Assembly: GCA_038243395.1 (NCBI GenBank)
Contig: JBBSRC010000008.1
Coordinates: forward strand, 10,375 to 74,374
Source of the DNA: Gelidibacter sp038243395
GTDB taxonomy: Bacteria > Bacteroidota > Bacteroidia > Flavobacteriales > Flavobacteriaceae
DNA: 64,000 nt
Direction: 5' to 3'
Made by a program: the position numbers and the translations under genes. This document shows, piece after piece, positions 24,896 through 33,345 of the stretch. The first letter of the stretch is position 1; every line of letters starts with the position of its first letter. Under the pieces are notes generated by a model that ran no database searches, was not told the origin of the DNA, and saw only the letters and a program-made list of their open reading frames with translations.

Positions 24896-27559
24896 CTAAA
24901 ACAATCTCCCCTGCCCATTTTCCTCCAATGGGTCGTCATCTTCAGAGTCTCCTTCGAGATTAGATTCTGGAGTTTTTGAAACTTCATCTTCTGAAATATC
25001 ATCCTCATCCACAACCTCAATCTCTTCCGCAGAAATTTCTTCTGGAGCTTCGTATGGCAAGGGCTCCAATAAACTGATCTGGTTAACTTTCTCTTTAGTC
25101 AATTGATTCCCTAAAGCGTTAATGCCTTTGACACTGATGAATTCTTCCAGATTTACTTCCCAATTTTCTCTTCTGTCTTTGCCACGTTCTTTTGTAAATT
25201 CTATTTCGGCCATCGGTTTCCAATCGGTTGAAATAATTTCCAATTGTGACTTTGGATGTTCGGAAATAAAGAGCTCTTCTCTGCCTTCCTGCTCTATGAA
25301 AAACCGCTTCACATAATAGCGCTCTTTATCACCATCAAAATAAATGGCAGAAATCGGTTTTTTAGGTATCCATTTTTCCAAAACAATCATATCATCATCA
25401 AAACGTGACGTTAATTCTGGCAAAATAGTTTTTACAATGCCCGATTGATTGATGATCAATAATCGGTCTTCACCTCTAAACTCTCCAACCAATTCTCCTC
25501 TTCCATCGGCGTTTAATCGTTGTACGGCATCATCAAACCATATTTTACGGGGTTTCAGGGTAGAAATCCCTCGCTCCTTTAGTTCAATTTTTCTAATAGC
25601 GTGTTTGGTAACAACATTTCCTTTAGAGTTTCTACCTTTTATATTGATATCTGCGAAGTCAAGATCCCATTTCAGCTTTTTAACACTTCCAACCTGTCTG
25701 AGGAAAATTGTGATCACTTCTGCTTCTCCATTGGGATTGGATGAAAAATACCAAACTGTGGAGCCTTTATTATTATTGGTCAAATCATATTCCTTATCGC
25801 GCGTTACGCCCATCACCGAAAAACGTTTCACAAAAGAAGACCCTTTGGCACCATCCCGATAGATCATATTATAAATGGTGCGCTTATCTTTTCTATTGAA
25901 CACTTCAACATTAATGATATTCTTACCGACAAAAGTTTTAGCATCAACCTTAGTGATCATCATCTTACCGTCTCTTGTGAAAACGATAATTTCATCAATA
26001 TCACTACAATCGCACACATATTCATCTCTTTTGAGTGAAGTCCCGACAAAACCCTCTTCCTTATTCACATAAAGTTTAGTGTTCCTAATCACTACCTTTG
26101 ATGCATCTACATCATCAAACAACCGGATTTCAGATAAACGTTCCCTCCCCTTACCATAATCGTTTTTAAGTCTTGTGAAATAGGCAATCGCATAGTCTAT
26201 CAAATGGGCTAAATCATGCTTTACCTGAGCAATTTGTTCTTCAAGAGCATCAATTTTTTGTTGTGCCTTATCAATATCAAATTTGGAGATCCGCTTGATT
26301 CTAATTTCTGTCAAACGCTCAATATCCTCAGTGGTAATGGCGCGCTTTAAATGCTTTATATGGGGCTGAAGTCCTAAGTCTATAGCATTTACAACACCTT
26401 CCCAAGTTTCTTCTTCTTCAATATCACGATAAATTCTGTTTTCTATAAAAATACGTTCCAAGGATGCAAAATGCCATTGTTCTTCAAACTCATCAAGTTT
26501 AAGCTCTAAGTTTTGTTTTAAGAGTTGAACGGTTTTGTCAGTAGAGTGTCGTAACATCTCGGTTACCCCAACAAAAAGCGGTTTGTTATCTTCAATCACA
26601 CATCCTAATGGCGAAATAGAAACCTCGCAATTTGTAAACGCATATAACGCATCAATAGTTTTATCAGGCGAAATTCCTGAAGGCAAATGCACTAAAATCT
26701 CTACTTTAGCGGCTGTATTATCTTCAATTTTTCTGACTTTGATCTTTCCTTTATCATTCGCCTTCAAAATGGAATCTATTAATGACGACGTATTGGTGCT
26801 AAATGGAATTTCATTAATGACCAAAGTAGTTTTGTCAAGTTGCGAAATTTTAGCCCTGACACGAACTTTTCCGCCACGTAACCCATCTTTATAATCGGTA
26901 ATATCAATAATTCCAGCCGTTGGAAAATCGGGATAAATTGTAAATTTATTGCCTTTAAGATGTTTGATTGATGCGTCAATCAACTCAATAAAATTATGCG
27001 GTAAAATTTTTGTTGAAAGGCCAACGGCGATTCCCTCACCACCTTGCGCCAATAGTAGAGGAAACATGACGGGAAGGTTGATTGGCTCTTTTCTTCTGCC
27101 GTCATAAGATGATTGCCATGCTGTTATTTTTGGATTAAAAACGACATCAATAGCAAATTTTGATAAACGTGCTTCAATATAACGCGATGCAGCCGCACTA
27201 TCTCCAGTTAAAATATTTCCCCAGTTTCCCTGAGTATCAATTAATAAATCTTTTTGACCAATTTGCACCATGGCATCCGCAATACTAGCATCTCCATGGG
27301 GATGGTACTGCATGGTATGTCCAACAATATTGGCCACTTTATTGTAACGTCCGTCATCCAAATCCTTCATAGATTGCATGATGCGACGTTGAACAGGCTT
27401 AAATCCATCTTCAATTGCCGGGACGGCACGCTCTAGAATAACATAAGAAGCATAGTCCAAAAACCAGTCTTTGAACATTCCAGAAATTCTCGTAATGGTT
27501 TCACCCTTTGAATTTTCCTGAATATTCTCATCTTCATTATATAAGTGATCTTCTTCCAA
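24896..27559 (-). CDS. parC: DNA topoisomerase IV subunit A (ParC/GyrA family)
   Basis: 887 residues. The breakage-reunion core begins FKDWFLDYASYVILERAVPA, continues FKPVQRRIM and YHPHGDASIADAMVQIGQ, and has the catalytic Tyr in AAASRYIEARLSKFA. A coiled-coil arm lies around 420-490. The C-terminal domain has the loose strand repeats of the type found in ParC rather than six clean GyrA-box repeats. The last 50 residues are highly acidic. It decatenates replicated chromosomes with ParE. The start codon is TTG; no in-frame ATG lies nearby before the conserved core. It is the third gene of an operon with parE and a small membrane protein, 10 bases after the latter. Confidence 0.93.
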   Translation of the reverse strand: MEEDHLYNEDENIQENSKGETITRISGMFKDWFLDYASYVILERAVPAIEDGFKPVQRRIMQSMKDLDDGRYNKVANIVGHTMQYHPHGDASIADAMVQIGQKDLLIDTQGNWGNILTGDSAAASRYIEARLSKFAIDVVFNPKITAWQSSYDGRRKEPINLPVMFPLLLAQGGEGIAVGLSTKILPHNFIELIDASIKHLKGNKFTIYPDFPTAGIIDITDYKDGLRGGKVRVRAKISQLDKTTLVINEIPFSTNTSSLIDSILKANDKGKIKVRKIEDNTAAKVEILVHLPSGISPDKTIDALYAFTNCEVSISPLGCVIEDNKPLFVGVTEMLRHSTDKTVQLLKQNLELKLDEFEEQWHFASLERIFIENRIYRDIEEEETWEGVVNAIDLGLQPHIKHLKRAITTEDIERLTEIRIKRISKFDIDKAQQKIDALEEQIAQVKHDLAHLIDYAIAYFTRLKNDYGKGRERLSEIRLFDDVDASKVVIRNTKLYVNKEEGFVGTSLKRDEYVCDCSDIDEIIVFTRDGKMMITKVDAKTFVGKNIINVEVFNRKDKRTIYNMIYRDGAKGSSFVKRFSVMGVTRDKEYDLTNNNKGSTVWYFSSNPNGEAEVITIFLRQVGSVKKLKWDLDFADINIKGRNSKGNVVTKHAIRKIELKERGISTLKPRKIWFDDAVQRLNADGRGELVGEFRGEDRLLIINQSGIVKTILPELTSRFDDDMIVLEKWIPKKPISAIYFDGDKERYYVKRFFIEQEGREELFISEHPKSQLEIISTDWKPMAEIEFTKERGKDRRENWEVNLEEFISVKGINALGNQLTKEKVNQISLLEPLPYEAPEEISAEEIEVVDEDDISEDEVSKTPESNLEGDSEDDDPLEENGQGRLF

Positions 27560-27569
27560 TGTTACGGTA

Positions 27570-28052
27570 TTAATTAATAGGTTTTAAATTATGTTTAACC
27601 ATTTTACTTAAAGATTGTCTGATGTAACGTCTTTTCTTCTTGGTGACTAGAGTGACATTAAACGTCTCTTTTTTAGTATGCCCTTTAGAATTTTTTATAT
27701 AAAGCGTCAAGCTTTTATAGACAAAATAATTTTTAAATTTAAAGGCCATCAATCGCGATTTATCAAATTCTAATTGATGCTCTCTGTAGTTAAAATAGTC
27801 TGACAACAAAAGTCCTTTATTAATAAGCACCACTTTTTTGCCATCACTATCATATTCAAAATATTTTGAAACAGCATGAACAGAAAAAAACAAGATTAAG
27901 AATCCGACGAAAAGAAAAAGAAAAGTCAAAATTGGACTAGGAGTTAAATCACTGAAAGCACTAAACACCGTGGCCATCAAAACAGCCAAAATAATCAGTA
28001 TAAAATAGACTGATACAATAGTGTTTTTAACCTTCGCATTATTAGTTCTCAT
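27570..28052 (-). CDS. Small membrane protein between parE and parC
   Basis: 160 residues with two N-terminal membrane helices (about 12-33 and 41-63) and a basic C-terminal cytoplasmic domain of about 95 residues rich in Lys, Tyr and Phe (HQLEFDKSRLMAFKFKNYFV, KKKRRYIRQSLSKMVKHNLK). The layout resembles PH-like or YcxB-like membrane domains, but I do not recognise the family. It overlaps the 3' end of parE by 11 bases and ends 10 bases before parC, so all three are translated from one message. A link to topoisomerase IV function is possible but not shown. Confidence 0.85.
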   Translation of the reverse strand: MRTNNAKVKNTIVSVYFILIILAVLMATVFSAFSDLTPSPILTFLFLFVGFLILFFSVHAVSKYFEYDSDGKKVVLINKGLLLSDYFNYREHQLEFDKSRLMAFKFKNYFVYKSLTLYIKNSKGHTKKETFNVTLVTKKKRRYIRQSLSKMVKHNLKPIN

Positions 28053-29907
28053 GAACCTCCTCCACTATGTCTAATTCTACTTTAAGATTGTCAATAATAA
28101 ATTCCTGTCTGTCTGGTGTATTTTTGCCCATGTAAAATTCAAGCAAGGCTTCAATGGACATTTCTTTATCTAACATTACAGGATCCAAACGAATACTTTC
28201 TCCAATGAAATTGACGAATTCGTCTGGCGAGATTTCACCAAGACCTTTAAATCGAGTGATTTCTGGTTTTGGCTTTAATTTTTCAATGGCATCCCGACGT
28301 TCTTGCTCAGAATAACAATAAATGGTTTCTTTTTTATTTCTGACCCTGAATAATGGGGTTTGTAAAATATACAAATGGCCTTCTTTGATTAATTCAGGGA
28401 AAAATTGCAAAAAGAACGTAATCAGCAACAAACGGATATGCATCCCATCCACGTCGGCATCGGTGGCAATTACAATATTGTTGTAACGCAAATCTTCAAT
28501 GGATTCTTCAATATTTAATGCGGCCTGAAGCAAATTAAACTCCTCATTTTCATAAACAATTTTTTTGCTCATGCCATAAGAGTTTAATGGTTTTCCCCTT
28601 AAACTAAATACCGCCTGAGTATTCACATCCCTAGATTTAGTTATGCTACCAGACGCAGAATCACCCTCTGTTATGAACAAAGTAGACTCTAAATATCTGT
28701 CGTTTTTAATGTCTCCAAAATGCACACGACAATCTCTTAGTTTTTTATTGTGCAAGTTCGATTTTTTAGCACGATCCTTTGCGAGTTTTCTAATGCCTGA
28801 CAATTCCTTACGCTCCCGTTCTGCCTGAAGGATTTTACGCTGAATTTTATCTGCTGTTTCAGGGTTTTTGTGTAAATAGTTATCTAATTGTGTCTTTACG
28901 AAGTCGTTAACAAAAGTTCTTACCGATGGTAAGTCGCCTCCCATATCTGTAGAGCCCAATTTGGTCTTGGTTTGGCTTTCAAAAATAGGCTCCATAACTT
29001 TTACGGCAATTGCGGTAACCACAGATTTACGAACGTCTGATGCGTCGTAATTTTTATTATAAAATTCTCTAATAGTTCTAACCAAGGCTTCGCGATATGC
29101 CCCTAAATGCGTTCCCCCTTGCGTTGTATTTTGTCCGTTTACAAACGAATAATACTCTTCACTATACTGGGTTTTGCTATGCGTTAAGGCAATCTCAATA
29201 TCTTCTCCTTTGAGATGTATGACAGGATATGTCCTATCTGATTCACTGATGTTTTCCTCTAGCAAATCTTTCAATCCATTCTCACTATAAAACTTATCGC
29301 CGTTGAAAATGATGGTTAAACCTGTGTTGAGATACACATAGTTTTTAAGCATTTTCTCAACATATTCATTGCGATATTTATAATTTTTAAAGATAGCTTC
29401 ATCCGGAATGAATGACACTTTAGTGCCTTTACGTCTTGATGTATCATCAAGTAACTCCTGATGTGTAAGATTACCTTGAGAAAATTCTGCGGATGCGGAC
29501 TTATTATCGCGTGTTGATTCTACTCGGAAAAAATTAGACAAAGCATTGACTGCCTTAGTACCCACACCATTGAGACCTACTGATTTTTTGAATGCCCTAG
29601 AATCATACTTACCTCCAGTATTCATTTTGGAAACTACATCCACCACTTTGCCAAGAGGAATGCCACGGCCATAATCACGTACAATTACCTTATTGCCCTG
29701 AATTGAGATGTCAATGGTTTTTCCCGCTCCCATGACATATTCGTCAATGGAATTATCCAGTACCTCCTTCAAAAGAATATAAATCCCATCATCGGGAGAG
29801 GATCCATCGCCAAGCTTGCCTATATACATCCCAGGACGCATACGAATATGCTCTTTCCAATCGAGCGAACGTATATTATCTTCGGTATAGTCGGTTTCTA
29901 AAGACAT
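28042..29907 (-). CDS. parE: DNA topoisomerase IV subunit B (ParE)
   Basis: 621 residues, the ParE length and shorter than GyrB. The GHKL ATPase domain shows RMRPGMYIG, LKEVLDNSIDEYV (Mg-binding Asn), RDYGRGIPLG and NGVGTKAVNAL. The transducer holds the QTKTKLG loop. The Toprim part has LFITEGDSASGS, RGKPLNSYG and ATDADVDGMHIRLLLITFF (metal Asp cluster). It is the ATPase half of topoisomerase IV and is the first gene of a three-gene operon with an unknown membrane protein and parC. Start is the ATG at 29907. No strong -7 box was seen upstream. Confidence 0.95.
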   Translation of the reverse strand: MSLETDYTEDNIRSLDWKEHIRMRPGMYIGKLGDGSSPDDGIYILLKEVLDNSIDEYVMGAGKTIDISIQGNKVIVRDYGRGIPLGKVVDVVSKMNTGGKYDSRAFKKSVGLNGVGTKAVNALSNFFRVESTRDNKSASAEFSQGNLTHQELLDDTSRRKGTKVSFIPDEAIFKNYKYRNEYVEKMLKNYVYLNTGLTIIFNGDKFYSENGLKDLLEENISESDRTYPVIHLKGEDIEIALTHSKTQYSEEYYSFVNGQNTTQGGTHLGAYREALVRTIREFYNKNYDASDVRKSVVTAIAVKVMEPIFESQTKTKLGSTDMGGDLPSVRTFVNDFVKTQLDNYLHKNPETADKIQRKILQAERERKELSGIRKLAKDRAKKSNLHNKKLRDCRVHFGDIKNDRYLESTLFITEGDSASGSITKSRDVNTQAVFSLRGKPLNSYGMSKKIVYENEEFNLLQAALNIEESIEDLRYNNIVIATDADVDGMHIRLLLITFFLQFFPELIKEGHLYILQTPLFRVRNKKETIYCYSEQERRDAIEKLKPKPEITRFKGLGEISPDEFVNFIGESIRLDPVMLDKEMSIEALLEFYMGKNTPDRQEFIIDNLKVELDIVEEVHEN

Positions 29908-30052
29908 AATTGGGGGAACTAATGATAAATTGCTAATATAACATTTCGCTACAAACCATAAAACCGTTATATGTTAAAGTAATTAACAAAGTTTTTAAGA
30001 TTTGTAGTCTGAAGTTTGAAGTTAGAAACTAGAGGTTTCTATTTCTAATTAA

Positions 30053-30205
30053 TTAGTTGCTTTTTCCTTTAAATGTAAAATATAAAATAGGAATGATAAG
30101 AATTGCCAAGGCAATAATTAACGAGGTATAAAACACAAATTTAAACACGTAAAAAAGCACCACAAAAAAGATAATTGCGGCACCTATCCATAAAATTATT
30201 TTCAT
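30053..30205 (-). CDS. 50-residue membrane protein
   Basis: A short minus-strand gene that I translated by hand. It starts MKIILWIGAAIIFFVVLFYV and ends FTFKGKSN, with two hydrophobic helices covering about residues 3-20 and 24-43 and a short Lys-rich tail. The codons show normal use and there is no internal stop. Upstream on the minus strand lies TATCTTTA, close to the -7 consensus, and an AGTGAAG stretch 5 bases before ATG. It lies between ychF and parE with no operon partner. Function unknown; it may be a small stress or membrane-associated factor. Confidence 0.72.
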   Translation of the reverse strand: MKIILWIGAAIIFFVVLFYVFKFVFYTSLIIALAILIIPILYFTFKGKSN

Positions 30206-30420
30206 AAAACTTCACTTTTTATCTGACTTTAAAGATAAGCATAAAATTAATGCTAAAAGAAAAAAATTATTACAGATAAGCCGATTCCGCATTATTTTGA
30301 AATTCTTATATATCAATACAAGTGGCGTCACTTCCTGAGACCATTAAGGATTGTAAAATTTACCGTCTATTTACTAATATATTCTAATAGCTGATTTTAA
30401 TAAAAAATATCATCTAAATT

Positions 30421-31515
30421 CTAAACATTAAATAAGAAATGCATCACATCACCGTCTTTCACAACGTAATTTTTTCCTTCAACGCGCATTTTTCCGGCTT
30501 CTTTTACCTTAGCTTCACTGCCTAAGGTAGAAAAATCCTCGTATGCTATAACTTCTGCCCTTATAAATCCTTTTTCAAAATCCGTATGGATAACACCTGC
30601 AGCTTGTGGTGCGGTTGCTCCAACATCAAGGGTCCAAGCGCGTACTTCCTTAACACCTGCTGTAAAATACGTCTGTAGTTTTAAAAGCTTATAAGCTGAT
30701 CTAATCAATTTGGATGAGCCTGGTTCCTCCAATCCGATATCCTGTAAGAACATTTGACGTTCCTCATAGCTATCCAATTCATTAATATCTGCCTCTGTGC
30801 CAACTGCCAATACTAATATTTCGGCATTCTCATCTTTAACTGCTTCTCTCACTTGTTCTACATAAGCGTTACCAGTTGCTGCCGATTCTTCATCTACATT
30901 ACAAATATACATCACTGGTTTATCTGTAATAAATTGTGATGCAGCTACAAACTCATCATAGTCTTCCTTATCAAACTCCAAAGCTCTAATAGAAGTTCCT
31001 GCTTCTAAAGCACTTTTTATTTTCAATAACACAGCTTCTTCTTTCTGTGCTTCTTTGTTTCCAGTTTTGGCCGCGCGTTTTACTTTTTCCAGTTTTTTAT
31101 CGACCGTTTCCAAATCTTTTAATTGAAGCTCCATATCAATGGTTTCCTTATCTCTAATTGGATTAATGCTACCATCCACATGAATAATATTATCATTGTC
31201 AAAACAACGCAATACATGTAAAATGGCATCCGTTTCTCTAATGTTTGCCAAGAATTGATTCCCTAAGCCCTCACCTTTACTTGCGCCTTTTACCAAACCG
31301 GCAATATCCACAATCTCTACGGTTGCAGGTTGCACACGCACAGGTTTTACCAAAGTTTCCAAACGTTCCAATCGTGGATCTGGAATATTGACAATTCCAA
31401 TATTTGGCTCAATGGTGCAAAACGGGAAGTTGGCACTTTGCGCTTTGGCGTTAGATAAACAGTTAAAAAGGGTTGATTTCCCTACATTTGGCAATCCTAC
31501 AATTCCGGCTTTCAT
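30421..31515 (-). CDS. ychF: Redox-regulated ATPase YchF (Obg family)
   Basis: 364 residues from the chosen start. The G1 loop is GLPNVGKSTLFNCLSNAKAQ, G3 is DIAGLVKGASKGEGLGNQFL, and the nucleotide-specificity motif is CNVDEE in place of NKxD, in line with the ATP preference of YchF. A coiled coil follows G3, and the C-terminal TGS domain ends VKDGDVMHFLFNV. A longer frame begins 19 codons upstream but the family starts MKAGIVGLPNVG, so the ATG at 31515 is used. A -7 box (TAAATTTG on the minus strand, 31586-31593) lies about 70 bases upstream. Confidence 0.95.
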   Translation of the reverse strand: MKAGIVGLPNVGKSTLFNCLSNAKAQSANFPFCTIEPNIGIVNIPDPRLERLETLVKPVRVQPATVEIVDIAGLVKGASKGEGLGNQFLANIRETDAILHVLRCFDNDNIIHVDGSINPIRDKETIDMELQLKDLETVDKKLEKVKRAAKTGNKEAQKEEAVLLKIKSALEAGTSIRALEFDKEDYDEFVAASQFITDKPVMYICNVDEESAATGNAYVEQVREAVKDENAEILVLAVGTEADINELDSYEERQMFLQDIGLEEPGSSKLIRSAYKLLKLQTYFTAGVKEVRAWTLDVGATAPQAAGVIHTDFEKGFIRAEVIAYEDFSTLGSEAKVKEAGKMRVEGKNYVVKDGDVMHFLFNV

Positions 31516-31585
31516 TGAAAAACTTGTATTTGGTTCCCACAACGGCAGGAATTTCATTAAATTAAATCGCATTTTTTTGCGACTG

Positions 31586-31593
31586 CAAATTTA
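31586..31593 (-). promoter_or_regulatory. Candidate -7 box (TAAATTTG, minus strand) for ychF
   Basis: Fits TAnnTTTG followed by C on the minus strand. A transcript starting just after it would leave a leader of about 65 bases before the ATG at 31515, and almost none before the longer frame's start at 31572, which supports the shorter protein. Confidence 0.45.
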
Positions 31594-31620
31594 ATCATTT
31601 ATCTGAATAATTTGCATAAA

Positions 31621-31647
31621 AAAATCCCAAGCTAAACTTGGGATTTT
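31621..31647. terminator. Bidirectional terminator hairpin
   Basis: Eleven-base stem (AAAATCCCAAG at 31621-31631, CTTGGGATTTT at 31637-31647) with a 5-base loop and A/T runs on both sides. It lies 24 bases after the ferredoxin stop on the minus strand and upstream of the ychF promoter, so it ends the ferredoxin transcript. Confidence 0.88.
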
Positions 31648-31670
31648 ATCGATATATAATTTGTGTTTAA

Positions 31671-32024
31671 TTAACCTTCAGGATGCATAAAACGTTGTTT
31701 TCCTAAAAGTTGATCCTCGGTTTCCATATGTTCATCATCAGGCACGCAACAATCTACGGGACATACTGCAGCACATTGTGGCTCTTCATGAAAGCCTTTA
31801 CATTCTGTACATTTATCTGGGACAATATAGTAAATCTCATCACTGATAGGCTCTTGAGCCTCGTCAGCATCCACTTCCTTACCATCAGGAAGCACGACTT
31901 TACCTTTTAAGCTTGTACCATCTTTATATCTCCAATCGTCTGAACCCTCATAAATTGCAGTGTTTGGGCACTCTGGCTCACAGGCGCCGCAGTTTATACA
32001 TTCATCTGTTATTATAATTGCCAT
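31671..32024 (-). CDS. 2[4Fe-4S] ferredoxin
   Basis: 117 residues. The first cluster motif is CINCGACEPECP, the second begins CTECKGFHEEPQCAAVCPVDCC, which has the longer loop found in Allochromatium-type or YfhL-like ferredoxins. Between the motifs is an acidic insertion of about 45 residues. It is a soluble electron carrier. It is divergent from the acyl-CoA reductase gene with 185 bases between them, and this ferredoxin/reductase/serC/serA order is common in Flavobacteriaceae. The redox partner is unknown. Confidence 0.93.
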   Translation of the reverse strand: MAIIITDECINCGACEPECPNTAIYEGSDDWRYKDGTSLKGKVVLPDGKEVDADEAQEPISDEIYYIVPDKCTECKGFHEEPQCAAVCPVDCCVPDDEHMETEDQLLGKQRFMHPEG

Positions 32025-32158
32025 GGCATCTTAGTCTTTAAAAAAATTAAACTATAGAAAAATGTGAAGAAATTTTATGGTTTTAATAAGATTACCATCT
32101 TTTAAAATCCATTTAGAAAAAGTTAAGATTTAAATAAATCTCGTTCATTTCATTTTTC

Positions 32159-32167
32159 TAACTTTGC
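32159..32167 (+). promoter_or_regulatory. Candidate -7 box (TAACTTTGC) for the acyl-CoA reductase gene
   Basis: Full match to the nine-base form TAnnTTTGC. The ATG follows 43 bases later. No TTG is seen at the -33 position. Confidence 0.55.
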
Positions 32168-32209
32168 GGTGCAAAAATAACGCCAAAACTATTCATAACC
32201 AAATACAGA

Positions 32210-33268
32210 ATGGATTTACAACAAAGAATTAACGCTTTTGTAAAACTGGGGGAATTTATTCAGCAATTCTCAACAGAAAGCTTTGAAATAAACGAAATCG
32301 TCAGTGCTAACCCTCTATTTTTTGACGGGTTTAAACATCAAATTAAATTGGCGCATGAACACAATGGCTGGTTCACAAAAGAGAATATTTCCTTTTCATT
32401 AAACGGATGGTCTAAATCATTGACAGGGCAATCGTTTAAGCAATGGCTAGTAAAGTACCACTTTAAAGACATCTCGCCTAAAAAAGTCGCCATAATTATG
32501 GCAGGAAACATTCCTTTGGTAGGTTTTCATGATTTTTTATCTGTTCTAATTTCTGGACATGACGTTGTTGTCAAACAATCTACAAATGACAAACATCTTC
32601 TGCCCTATTTAGCTAAATATTTAGAATACGTTGATCCTGGATTCAAAGGAAAAATTACGTTTACTGAAGGAAAGCTTACCGATTTTGATGCAGTAATCGC
32701 AACGGGTAGTGACAATACTGCACGATATTTTGAGCATTATTTTAAAGGTAAACCTTCGATCATCAGAAAAAACAGAAACTCAGTAGCCATTTTGACTGGA
32801 GAGGAAACAGACGACGAACTGAAATCACTTTCTGAAGATATTTTCAGATACTATGGATTAGGTTGCAGAAACGTTTCTAAGTTATTTGTGCCCAAAGGTT
32901 ATAATTTTGACGCCTTCTTTAATGGTGTTTATGAATGGCATCCTATCATCAATCAGCATAAATATGCCAACAATTATGATTACAATAAAGCTGTTTACAT
33001 TATGAGTGAATTTGACTTGTTAGAAAATGGATTTTTAATGATCAAAGAAGATACGAGTTATAGCTCGCCAATTGCCACTTTGTTTTATGAGTATTATAAC
33101 GACATCGATGCCTTAAAACAGCAGCTTTCAGACAATAAAAATAACATTCAATGCATCGTATCCAAAGGAATTACAGAAGATTACGTTGTTTTCGGTCAGA
33201 CGCAACATCCTCGACTATGGGACTATGCCGACAATGTTGATACTATTGCGTTTTTGTTAAAAATGTAG
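32210..33268 (+). CDS. Acyl-CoA reductase (LuxC-like aldehyde dehydrogenase fold)
   Basis: 352 residues. The fold has VAIIMAGNIPLVGFHDFLSV near residues 95-115, VIATGSDNTARYFEHYFKGK, and YYGLGCRNVSKLFVPKGYN with the candidate catalytic cysteine near residue 224. These features fit the LuxC/acyl-CoA reductase branch of the aldehyde dehydrogenase superfamily, which reduces acyl-CoA or acyl-enzyme to aldehyde using NADPH. The partner LuxE-type enzyme is not seen here. The gene is transcribed toward serC and its own -7 box is at 32159. What substrate it uses in a Bacteroidota host is unknown. Confidence 0.82.
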   Translation: MDLQQRINAFVKLGEFIQQFSTESFEINEIVSANPLFFDGFKHQIKLAHEHNGWFTKENISFSLNGWSKSLTGQSFKQWLVKYHFKDISPKKVAIIMAGNIPLVGFHDFLSVLISGHDVVVKQSTNDKHLLPYLAKYLEYVDPGFKGKITFTEGKLTDFDAVIATGSDNTARYFEHYFKGKPSIIRKNRNSVAILTGEETDDELKSLSEDIFRYYGLGCRNVSKLFVPKGYNFDAFFNGVYEWHPIINQHKYANNYDYNKAVYIMSEFDLLENGFLMIKEDTSYSSPIATLFYEYYNDIDALKQQLSDNKNNIQCIVSKGITEDYVVFGQTQHPRLWDYADNVDTIAFLLKM

Positions 33269-33321
33269 TGGATAAATTATCATTTTCTTACCAACATTTA
33301 CTTTTGAATTTAGCACCTTTG

Positions 33322-33329
33322 TATCTTTG
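33322..33329 (+). promoter_or_regulatory. Candidate -7 box (TATCTTTG) for serC
   Basis: Fits TAnnTTTG, 16 bases before the serC ATG. A TTTTG at 33302-33306 upstream could be the -33 element although the 15-base gap is shorter than usual. Confidence 0.5.
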
Positions 33330-33345
33330 AAAAAAACCAAGATCA

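Noticed and set aside
30421..31572. Longer YchF start at 31572
   Set aside because: The family begins MKAGIVGLPNVG and the upstream -7 box would leave almost no leader.
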